From the NCBI RefSeq assembly GCF_013817345.1, contig NZ_JACDCW010000022.1:1-46874 (forward strand): DNA of 46,874 nt. Reading direction: 5' to 3'. A program made the translations under genes and the position numbers. Below are positions 8,973 through 16,066 of this stretch, piece by piece (within the stretch, counting starts at the first letter, position 1; the number at the start of each line of letters is the position of its first letter). This DNA is from Methylibium sp. GTDB taxonomy: Bacteria > Pseudomonadota > Gammaproteobacteria > Burkholderiales > Burkholderiaceae_C. The notes under the pieces were generated by a model. That model saw only the letters and a list, made by a program, of their open reading frames with translations, had not been told where the DNA came from and did not search any database.

Positions 8973-10232
8973 CTACTGACTTGAAGGCAGCGCTGCATCG
9001 AAGGCGCCCAGAGCCGCGTCGAAGCCGACGCCCAGCACCTCGGCCGATGTGCGAATGTCGAAGTTCTGCACCTTGCGCCGAGCGTTGTCGGCCAGCTGCT
9101 GCAGGCAGTGGGTGGGCGCGAGGAGACACTGCTCCATCGCATTCGCCAGTGCGTGAGCGTCGCGCGGTGGAACCAGCCAGCCGGTGACGCCGGTTTCGAC
9201 CAGTTCGCGCACACCGCCCACGTCGGTGGCAATGGCCGGCCTGCCCGCTGCGAACGCTTCCATGATGGCCACGGGCAAGCCCTCGTCGTCGCTCGCCAGA
9301 ACGAGTGCCCGCGATTCGCGCAAGTGCTGGCGCACCTGCTGCTGCGTTGCCCAGCCGAAAAGATGCACTGGCGCCGAAAGCCCGAGCTCCGTAACGCGCC
9401 GGTCGGCTTGTGCACGCAGGCTTCCATCCCCGATGAGGGTCAAGCGGAAGCGCACACCGCGCTCCTGGAGGTGCTTTGCCGCGTCGATGAGCAGCAGTGG
9501 GTTCTTCTGCGGATCGAGACGCGCCACGCACAAGAGATGCGGCGCCTGCGGAACCCGCGCCGGCGCTTCGTCTAACCAGGCGGCGTCGAGCCCGCAACGC
9601 ACGAGCTTCGCCTTGGCGGCCCATGCGGGGTAACGCTCTTCGACGGCCCGCTGGCCGCTCGAAGAAACCACCGCAACGAACGATGCGCCGGCGATCTTGT
9701 CGCGCAGGTTGAGCCGCTCAGGCACGACAAACTCGTGCGGGCCGTGAAAGGTCAGGCTGTAGCTCACCTTGGACAGTCGGCTCGCGAGCAGGGCGACCGC
9801 TGCGGGGTTGGTGCCGAAATGAGCGTGGATGTGCCGGCAATCGACCGCTCGCAGGCTTCGACAGAGGAGGCACGCGAGCACGAAGTAGCCGGCGTGTGTC
9901 ACGAATCGCGCGTCGCCGTTTCTGGCCATCCGCATCGCCTGCAGGAAAGCCGAACACGCGGCAAAGGGGCGGCTTGCAAAGGCGATGGCTACCGACGCCA
10001 GCACCCGCTGCCACTTCGACTCGAGCAGAACCTGCGTCATTCGCTGCTCGGCGGCATCGGCGGGGTCGAGCGCGAGCAGCTTGGCGCGCCGGTGCGAAAA
10101 GCGATGCACCCGCCATCCGGCCGATTCGAGTGCGGCGATTTCCCTGCGAATGAAAGAGTGGCTCGGTGAGGGATAAACGTTGATCAGGTACGCAACGGCG
10201 CGGCCGGCGGCTGGCGTGCCCTTAAGCGTCAC
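8973..10232 (-). CDS. GT4-family glycosyltransferase
   Basis: 419 residues with a GTG start; the GTGA overlap (10229-10232) with the upstream radical SAM gene indicates translational coupling. The N-terminal half has VAYLINVYPSPSHSFIRREI, typical of retaining GT-B enzymes that transfer a sugar from a nucleotide donor. The middle has HIHAHFGTNPA and SLTFHGPHEF. The C-terminal donor-binding half has LLCVARLDPQKNP, LTLIGDGSL, VHLFGWATQQQV and the EX7E motif in EGLPVAIMEAFAAGRPAIATDVGG. Relatives act in exopolysaccharide or colanic-acid-type pathways, but no polymerase, flippase or other sugar gene is nearby. The acceptor may be the product of its partner radical SAM enzyme (inference). Confidence 0.85.
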   Translation of the reverse strand: MTLKGTPAAGRAVAYLINVYPSPSHSFIRREIAALESAGWRVHRFSHRRAKLLALDPADAAEQRMTQVLLESKWQRVLASVAIAFASRPFAACSAFLQAMRMARNGDARFVTHAGYFVLACLLCRSLRAVDCRHIHAHFGTNPAAVALLASRLSKVSYSLTFHGPHEFVVPERLNLRDKIAGASFVAVVSSSGQRAVEERYPAWAAKAKLVRCGLDAAWLDEAPARVPQAPHLLCVARLDPQKNPLLLIDAAKHLQERGVRFRLTLIGDGSLRAQADRRVTELGLSAPVHLFGWATQQQVRQHLRESRALVLASDDEGLPVAIMEAFAAGRPAIATDVGGVRELVETGVTGWLVPPRDAHALANAMEQCLLAPTHCLQQLADNARRKVQNFDIRTSAEVLGVGFDAALGAFDAALPSSQ

Positions 10233-11749
10233 ATCACGCCTTCGAACTCGCGGGCATTCACCGAGAGTTCGCGCGAGTTGATGCGGTGCACCTCGGTCAG
10301 AAGCCGCATCGCTGCCCTTCGGTGAGAGGCGGTGTGGACGACGTCGTGGCGGTGTTCGACATGCGCCATGCCCGCGTTCTCGTGGACGATAGTGAATCCC
10401 TTGAACTTCTCCGGTTTTCGCTTCACCGCGCGATGCAGCGCCGTGCCCGTCACGAGATGCAGCCGATTGAGCGACACGCGTTCGATGACGCTGCGATGGC
10501 GGGCAAGGAACTCGACGCTCGCCTCGACGTCATCGGCTGTCTCGCCCGGGTGCCCGAGGATCATCGTGCAGCGTGCCGAGATGCCGGCCTGTGCGGTGCC
10601 ATGCAAAAACGCGCTGATCGTCTCCAACCGCGTTCCCTTCTTCATCGAGTCGGCGATGCGCTGGCTGCCCGTTTCGAGACCGGTGGTGAGCCGCACGCAC
10701 CCGGACTTCGCCGCCGCGCGCAGACTGGACTCCGACAAGCCGTTGTCCGCTTCGGTGCCTGCATGCACCGCGGCGATCCAGCGACTGCCGGCGACGGTGT
10801 CCTGCATGCCGCCGATGATCGAGCGCCACATCTCGATGTTGCTGTTGAGCTTGAGGTCGGTGAACACGAAGCGCGAGACGCCGAATCGCCGGTGGTGCGC
10901 GGCGAGTTCCGACAGAACGTTCTGCGGGCTGCGGCTGCGGTACGTGCGGCCTGCCGTGCTCGTGACATCGCTGCAGAACGTGCACACGCCCCAGCCGCAT
11001 CCGCGGCCGGTGATGACGGGCACGATGCGGTTCGGATAAGCAGACCAAGGGAAATCGCTGTAGTCGGGATAGGGCACTGAGTCCAGCCCCTGCAGCGGCG
11101 GCGCGATGCCACCCCTCGGGCGGCCATGCGCGTCGGTGGTCACCACGCCCGCATGCGTGCTCGGGTCGTTCTTCGCGAGCAGCGTTTCGAGGATGGTCGG
11201 CAAGCGCAGTTCGACCTCTCCGGCGACGAGCGCTGAGAGCCCGGGCAGGCGAACCCACTCCTCGATCACATCGAGTTGAGCGAAGTACGGCCCGCCAATG
11301 ACCACCGGAATGCCCCTTTCCTTGCACGCCAGACAGATCTGCGCGCAGGTGTCGCGGTACATCAGGTAGGTGGAAATCAGCACGGCTTGCGGCTTGGCAA
11401 TGGCGATCTCTGCCTTCACCGCCGCCAGCACTTGCGCCTCATGGGAACTGATGCCCGAGAGCCGCTTCGCGGCGGCGCGATCTCGCCACCTGCGAACCCA
11501 ATCACGACTGGAAGTGGCGACCCGGTAGTTCAGCTTTGCGGCAACCAGGCTGAATCGGTGCGGGCGCGGCTCCCGCGTGACGCCCTGCACGCCCACCATG
11601 AGAGGAGCGAACACGGTCACCGCATAGTTCGCCCGACGCAGGACCGCGGCAAGGTAGCCGATGGGCAGCGTCGGGTAGCGCGCGAAGTTGTTGAGGTCGA
11701 CGAGCAGCACGCTGCGTTGGCCCGACGGGTCAGATTCTTCGATCATCAT
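10229..11749 (-). CDS. B12-binding-type radical SAM protein
   Basis: 506 residues. The N-terminal third resembles the cobalamin-binding Rossmann domain of class B radical SAM enzymes: SVLLVDLNNFARYPTLPIGYLAAVLRRANY and, further on, KPQAVLISTYLMYRD and IPVVIGGPYF. The radical SAM core starts near residue 245 with VITGRGCGWGVCTFCSD. The three cysteines are spaced CX4CX2C, not the textbook CX3CX2C. Further core features are FVFTDLKLNSN, a GLETGSQRIADSMKKG motif and TMILGHPGETADDVEAS. The family performs methylations, ring contractions or rearrangements on many substrates; the substrate is unknown here. It is translationally coupled to the glycosyltransferase and lies 45 bases downstream of the hydrolase gene on the same strand. 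Confidence 0.85.
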   Translation of the reverse strand: MMIEESDPSGQRSVLLVDLNNFARYPTLPIGYLAAVLRRANYAVTVFAPLMVGVQGVTREPRPHRFSLVAAKLNYRVATSSRDWVRRWRDRAAAKRLSGISSHEAQVLAAVKAEIAIAKPQAVLISTYLMYRDTCAQICLACKERGIPVVIGGPYFAQLDVIEEWVRLPGLSALVAGEVELRLPTILETLLAKNDPSTHAGVVTTDAHGRPRGGIAPPLQGLDSVPYPDYSDFPWSAYPNRIVPVITGRGCGWGVCTFCSDVTSTAGRTYRSRSPQNVLSELAAHHRRFGVSRFVFTDLKLNSNIEMWRSIIGGMQDTVAGSRWIAAVHAGTEADNGLSESSLRAAAKSGCVRLTTGLETGSQRIADSMKKGTRLETISAFLHGTAQAGISARCTMILGHPGETADDVEASVEFLARHRSVIERVSLNRLHLVTGTALHRAVKRKPEKFKGFTIVHENAGMAHVEHRHDVVHTASHRRAAMRLLTEVHRINSRELSVNAREFEGVM

Positions 11750-11794
11750 TTGGAGCAGAGCATATTCGCAAGATCGCGACCGCCTCTGCAGACC

Positions 11795-12739
11795 TCAAGC
11801 GTCGCAGACCACGCCCCCTTCCACGCGCAGCGCCCCGCTCCCCGCCAACTCATCCACCAGCCGTGCGGCCCATTCCTCTGGCGAGCCGGCGAGTGGCGCA
11901 CCCACCCGCTGCCAGATCGCCACGAACAGCGACGCGCCCTGCGCCCACCGCAGCACTTCTTCCAGCGGCTGCTTCCGCTCTTCCATGAGGTGGTACTTGA
12001 CCAGCACCTTGGCCGAGTGGCGCGCGTGGCGGTCGGGATCGGCGCGGTAGCCGGTCAGGCGGGCGCGGGCGCGGGCCAGCGCCCCGGCAACGTCGGCGAA
12101 CGCAGGGCCATGGCCCGGAATCACCGTGGCGACCGGAAGCTGCTCGATCGCATCGAGCGCCGCGGCCACGGCGTCGAAGCCCGGCTCGCCTTGCAGTTCG
12201 GGGAAGACGATGCCGAAGCCGTTCTCCCAAAGCGCGTCGCCGGAGATCAGCACGCCGTGCGCCGAGTCGAACAGCACCACCGCGTCGGGGTCGTGGCCGG
12301 GTGCGGCGATCACTTCCCATTCGCGCGCGCCCAAACGCAACCGGCCGCCGGGCACCACGCGGCCGCGCGCGCTGAAACGCACGCAGCGCTGGCCGATCGG
12401 TCGAAATCCGAGGGCGTCTTCGTCCCAGCGCTGCACCGCGTCGAAGCCGCCCGAGGGCACGTCGATCGGCACGCCACCGAAGGCCTCGGAGACCGCCGCG
12501 TTGCCGCCGCAGTGGTCGCTGTGCAGGTGGGTGTTGACGATGCGCCCGAGCGGCGCACCGGCCAGCGCCTGGCGCAGCAGGGCGACGGTCTGCGCTGCGT
12601 GCGTGCAGTGGCTGCTGTCGACCAGCACTGCGCCGCCGGCATCGTCGTCGCGGTCGTGGATCAGCACGTTGTTCGACGACAGCCAGCCGCGCACGAGCAC
12701 GGTAAGGTCGTCGGGCAGGCGCAATGAAAGGGCGCTCAC
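11795..12739 (-). CDS. MBL-fold metallo-hydrolase
   Basis: 314 residues from a GTG at 12737-12739. The open frame continues upstream but runs antisense-like through the YceI gene in another frame, and the nearby ATG is out of frame. The metallo-beta-lactamase fold is clear: VLVDSSHCTHA, the metal site THLHSDHCGGN (HXHXDH), a second His in APGHDPDAVVLFD, LISGDALWENGFG and VIPGHGPAF. Family members hydrolyse thioesters, lactones, phosphodiesters or similar bonds; this sequence does not tell which. There is no signal peptide, so it is probably cytosolic. It sits 74 bases after yceI and 45 before the radical SAM gene on the same strand, so it may belong to a longer transcript. Confidence 0.88.
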   Translation of the reverse strand: MSALSLRLPDDLTVLVRGWLSSNNVLIHDRDDDAGGAVLVDSSHCTHAAQTVALLRQALAGAPLGRIVNTHLHSDHCGGNAAVSEAFGGVPIDVPSGGFDAVQRWDEDALGFRPIGQRCVRFSARGRVVPGGRLRLGAREWEVIAAPGHDPDAVVLFDSAHGVLISGDALWENGFGIVFPELQGEPGFDAVAAALDAIEQLPVATVIPGHGPAFADVAGALARARARLTGYRADPDRHARHSAKVLVKYHLMEERKQPLEEVLRWAQGASLFVAIWQRVGAPLAGSPEEWAARLVDELAGSGALRVEGGVVCDA

Positions 12740-12813
12740 GCCATTACTGTAGCGGCGCGTCGATCGGGCCCGGGCTTCAGGCGGCACCGTCGCGAGCCGG
12801 CCGCCCGTGCGCC

Positions 12814-13395
12814 CTACTGCCGGACCGCCTCCACCTGCACCAGCAGCCGGATGTTGTCGGGCTGCACCGGCAGGGCGTAGGTGATGCCCCACTGGCTGCG
12901 CTGGATGGTGGTCTCGAAGTCGCCGCCGCAGACCTCGCGCTTGAGCATGGGGTTCTGGTAGCAGTTGAAGTTGCTCGCCTTGAGCACGACCGGATGGGTC
13001 TTGCCGAGCAAGGTCAGCGTGCCGGCCACTTCGCTCAGTTTGTCGCCGTCGAACTGGAAGTCGTCGCTCTTGAAAGTGGCGGTGGGGAATTCGTCGCTGC
13101 GGAAGAAGTCCTTGCCGGTGAGGTGCTGGTTGAAGGGACCGACGCCTGTATTGACGGAGCCGGTCTCGATGGTGAGCTCGACCTTGCCCGTCTTCGCGGC
13201 GCGGTCGAACACCACCGTGCCCTGCTTCTTGTCGAAGCGCCCGCGGTTGGTCGAGGTGCCGAAATGCAGCGACTCGAAAGTCACGAAGGTGTGGGTCGGG
13301 TCGATCGCATAGATGACCGGTTCGGCATGTGCGCCGCTCGGTCCGAGCAGCGCGAGCAGGACGGCGCCGAGGGCGGCCGGATGCTTCATCGTCAT
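12814..13395 (-). CDS. YceI family periplasmic protein (copy 1)
   Basis: 193 residues with a signal peptide ending AHA-EPV. The mature part has the YceI lipocalin-like signatures YAIDPTHTFVTFESLHFG, a GRF segment, VELTIETGSVNTG, FFRSDEFPTATFKS and GTLTLLGKTHPVVLKASNF. YceI proteins bind isoprenoid-type lipids in a beta-barrel and are often encoded with cytochrome b561, as here. Two cysteines (NFNCYQ and EVCGG) probably form a disulfide or similar pair conserved in this subgroup. It follows the second YceI gene after 70 bases. Confidence 0.9.
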   Translation of the reverse strand: MTMKHPAALGAVLLALLGPSGAHAEPVIYAIDPTHTFVTFESLHFGTSTNRGRFDKKQGTVVFDRAAKTGKVELTIETGSVNTGVGPFNQHLTGKDFFRSDEFPTATFKSDDFQFDGDKLSEVAGTLTLLGKTHPVVLKASNFNCYQNPMLKREVCGGDFETTIQRSQWGITYALPVQPDNIRLLVQVEAVRQ

Positions 13396-13465
13396 GAGGA
13401 TGTCCTTTGCAGGGTGGGAGGAAAGAAGGCATGCGGCGCCGGCCTCGCCGGGCGCAGCGCGGGAA

Positions 13466-14038
13466 TCACGGCGCGCGCAGGCCGGCCAGGGCCAGCTTGA
13501 AGCGCACCTGCACGTCGTCGGCGACCATGGAGGTGTCTGCCCATTCGCCGTCGCCGATCTTGAACGCGAGCCGCTCGAGCGTGAAGCTGCCGGTCGCGGT
13601 GCCGGTGCTGCCGGTCTGCGCCAGGCTGATCGGCACGACGAGGTCGCGGCTGTGGCCCTTGATGGTGAGCCGGCCCGCGACCTCGTACTTGCCGCTGCCG
13701 AGCGGCTTGATGGCGGTCGATTGAAAAGTCGCTTGCGGGAACTTCGCCGCGGCGAACCATTCGGCCTTGGGCAGTTCGGCGTCGGTCTCCGGGATGCCGA
13801 GCGTGGCGCTGCCGGTGTCGATGGTGAGCACCACGGAGCCGGCCTGCGGGTGCCCGGGGTCGAAGACGATCTGCGCGTCGAAGCGCTGGAACTCGCCTTC
13901 GACCGGCACGCCCATCTGCTTGCTGACGAACACGATCTCGCTTTGCGCGGGCGCGAGCTTGGCGGCGGTGGGCTGGGCCTGCGCCAGCGGCGTGGTCAAC
14001 AGGCCGGCAAGCGACCAGGCCAGCCAGGGCTTGTTCAT
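13466..14038 (-). CDS. YceI family periplasmic protein (copy 2)
   Basis: 190 residues with a signal peptide ending AQA-QPT. It shares the YceI fold (EIVFVSKQMGVPVEGEFQRFDAQIVFDP, SVVLTIDTGSATLG, FPQATFQSTAIKPLGSGKYEVAGRLTIKG) but is clearly diverged from its neighbour and lacks the cysteine pair, so this is an old duplication or a separate lineage. Its ATG overlaps the stop of the cytochrome b561 gene by four bases (ATGA, 14035-14038), which implies coupled translation and a shared membrane or periplasmic job with that cytochrome. Confidence 0.9.
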   Translation of the reverse strand: MNKPWLAWSLAGLLTTPLAQAQPTAAKLAPAQSEIVFVSKQMGVPVEGEFQRFDAQIVFDPGHPQAGSVVLTIDTGSATLGIPETDAELPKAEWFAAAKFPQATFQSTAIKPLGSGKYEVAGRLTIKGHSRDLVVPISLAQTGSTGTATGSFTLERLAFKIGDGEWADTSMVADDVQVRFKLALAGLRAP

Positions 14039-14622
14039 GCGGGATTCCTTTCCTGTGCATTCGACGATCCCGCGCCACCGAAGCGCATGCGAACGAGCAG
14101 CCCGTCGCGGTCGATCCACTGGTGCTTGAGCGCCGCGGCGATGTGCACCACCACCAGCGCGAGCAGCGTGTAGGCGAGGGTCGCATGCACCGGTTTGATG
14201 ACTTTGGCGAACTCCTTGTCCACCGCCACCAGGTCGGGCAGCGGCAACACGCCGAACCACACGACCGGAAAGCCCGCCATCGAGCTGTAGGTCCAGCCGG
14301 CCAGCGGCACGGCGAAGAACAGCACGTACAGCAGCGCGTGCGTCGCGTGGTGGGCGCGGCGCTGCCACGGCGGCATGGCGTTCAGGGTGCGGGCCGGCAA
14401 TTCGGGCGGGCGGTGCGTCAAGCGCCACAGCAGCCGCGCCGCGGAAAGCGCCAGGATCGAGATGCCCAGCCACTTGTGCCAGTTGTACAGCCGCAGCTGC
14501 AGCGGTGAAAACGAGAGGCCGCTCATGTAGAAGCCCAGGCCGAGGCTCGCGAACAGCGCGAGCGCGAGCAGCCAGTGCAGCGCAATGGCAGTCGTCGTGT
14601 AGCGGGCGGGCAGGGTGTGCAT
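14035..14622 (-). CDS. Cytochrome b561 family protein
   Basis: 195 residues with four predicted membrane helices. It starts MHTLPARYTTTAIALHWLLALALF; the His in ALHW and others in NWHKWLGI, RRAHHATHALLY and KPVHATLAYTLLALVVVHIAAALKHQW match the haem-ligand pattern of the bacterial b561 family (CybB type). These proteins pass electrons between quinones and periplasmic or oxygen-reactive partners, and pairing with YceI is common. The frame stays open upstream, but the ATG at 14622 gives the family's usual N-terminus. It is the first gene of a minus-strand run that continues at least through both YceI genes. Confidence 0.88.
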   Translation of the reverse strand: MHTLPARYTTTAIALHWLLALALFASLGLGFYMSGLSFSPLQLRLYNWHKWLGISILALSAARLLWRLTHRPPELPARTLNAMPPWQRRAHHATHALLYVLFFAVPLAGWTYSSMAGFPVVWFGVLPLPDLVAVDKEFAKVIKPVHATLAYTLLALVVVHIAAALKHQWIDRDGLLVRMRFGGAGSSNAQERNPA

Positions 14623-14806
14623 GGCGGAGCGGTTCGGGCACTTTAGAAGAGCGCCGCAGCGCGCCGGTTCACCGCGATTGACGCATCGATTCAAAAGATT
14701 GCAGCGCCGCAGGGGTTTGCACCTTGCGCTCCGCTGCGCGAGCCCTTGCCCGCAACGCCGCCGGGGCCTGCGGCAGAATCCGCGGCCCGAGACCCGAACC
14801 CCTTCC

Positions 14807-15916
14807 TTGAAGCCCGCTGCCGCCCGCCTTGCCCTCGCCGCCTTGTTGCTCGGCCCGGTCGTGCCGCTGCATGCGCAGGAAGCGGCGCCGCCGCAGCTTG
14901 GCTCCTGCCGCGGCATTGCCGCCGACACTGAACGCCTGGCCTGCTACGACCGCCTCGCCGGCCGGGTGCCCGCAACCGCGGCCGGAGCGACAGGCCCGGT
15001 GCCGGCAGTACCGGCCGGCCGCACACCGGCCATCGTGGGGGTGCCCGAGGAGCCTGTCGGTCCGGGTCTGCAGGGCCCGCCCGCGCCGCGGCCGAGCTTC
15101 CTGTCCAGTTACTGGGAACTCGACGAGGCCGACAAGCGCGGCGTCTTCAATTTCACCGGCTACCGGCCCAACTTCGTGCTGCCGATGCACGTGACCACCC
15201 GCATCAACAACACGCCGGACAGTCCCGCGGCCGACCGCAGCGGCAGCCTCGGCGACTACCGCAAGGTGGAGGCCAAGGTGCAGATCTCGCTGCGCACCAA
15301 GCTCGCCGAGAACCTGCTGCTGCCCGGCGGCGACCTGTGGGCCGGCTACACGCAGCAGTCGCTCTGGCAGGTCTACCGGCCCAGCGAGTCCTCACCCTTT
15401 CGCAGCACCGATTACGAGCCGGAGCTGATGTACGTGCTGCCCACGCCGCAGGCGCTGCGCACGCTGCCGGGCGGCTGGCAATGGCGCTACGGCATCCTGG
15501 CGCTGGCCCACCAGTCCAACGGGCAGAACGAGCCGCTCTCGCGGAGCTGGAACCGCCTGTACATGGGCGGCGGCTTCGAGCGCGACGACGTGTCGCTCTC
15601 GGTGCGCTACAACTACCGCTTCGGCGAAAGCGCCTCGAAGGACGACAACCCCGACCTCGTCGACTACCGCGGCCACACCGACTGGCTGCTCGCCTGGACG
15701 CCCGGCCGCACCACCGCCTCGATGCAGTGGAGCACGAGCTTTCGGCGCTGGGACCGCGGCTCGCTGCAGTTCGACTGGACCTACCCCGTCGAGCCCGACA
15801 ACGCCCGCGCACTGCGCTGGTACGTGCAGCTCTTCAGCGGCTATGCGGAAACCTTGCTCGACTACAACTTCCGGCAGACGAGCCTGGGAGTCGGTTTGAC
15901 TCTGTTCGAGTTCTGA
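14807..15916 (+). CDS. pldA: Outer membrane phospholipase A
   Basis: 369 residues from a TTG at 14807, chosen because it gives a clean signal peptide (KPAAARLALAALLLGPVVPLHA-QE) whereas the longer frame does not. The OMPLA barrel hydrolyses phospholipids that reach the outer leaflet of the outer membrane, working as a calcium-dependent dimer. The active-site block ALAHQSNGQNEPLSRSWNRLY carries the catalytic His and Ser (HQSNG) and the Asn of RSWN. The following YNYRFGESASKDDNPDL matches the conserved NxDDNPD loop. The C-terminus ends in F, as usual for barrel proteins. Before the barrel is a Cys-containing segment (LGSCRGIAADTERLACYDRLAGR) typical of betaproteobacterial versions. It is divergent from cytochrome b561. 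Confidence 0.92.
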   Translation: MKPAAARLALAALLLGPVVPLHAQEAAPPQLGSCRGIAADTERLACYDRLAGRVPATAAGATGPVPAVPAGRTPAIVGVPEEPVGPGLQGPPAPRPSFLSSYWELDEADKRGVFNFTGYRPNFVLPMHVTTRINNTPDSPAADRSGSLGDYRKVEAKVQISLRTKLAENLLLPGGDLWAGYTQQSLWQVYRPSESSPFRSTDYEPELMYVLPTPQALRTLPGGWQWRYGILALAHQSNGQNEPLSRSWNRLYMGGGFERDDVSLSVRYNYRFGESASKDDNPDLVDYRGHTDWLLAWTPGRTTASMQWSTSFRRWDRGSLQFDWTYPVEPDNARALRWYVQLFSGYAETLLDYNFRQTSLGVGLTLFEF

Positions 15917-15942
15917 CAAACCCCCCGCCAATCTTCTTGCTC

Positions 15943-15969
15943 TCTCTCCCTCTGGGAGAGGGTTGAGGG
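15943..15969 (+). repeat. REP-like palindrome after pldA
   Basis: Arms CTCTCCC and GGGAGAGGG around TCT, then a short TTGAGGG tail. It lies just after pldA and could act as an RNA hairpin protecting the transcript end. It forms a facing pair with the copy at 16080-16112. Confidence 0.7.
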
Positions 15970-16066
15970 CGAAGGAGGGCGTTCGAGCCGCATGCGGCGA
16001 GCCTCCTGAGCGGCATCGGCTTGCAAGCCGATGCGCGCACCGCAGGTGAGGGCCGGCCCGGCCCGA

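Noticed and set aside
12740-13432. N-terminal extension of the metallo-hydrolase frame
   Set aside because: It overlaps the YceI gene in another frame and shows no domain sequence; GTG 12739 is the natural start.
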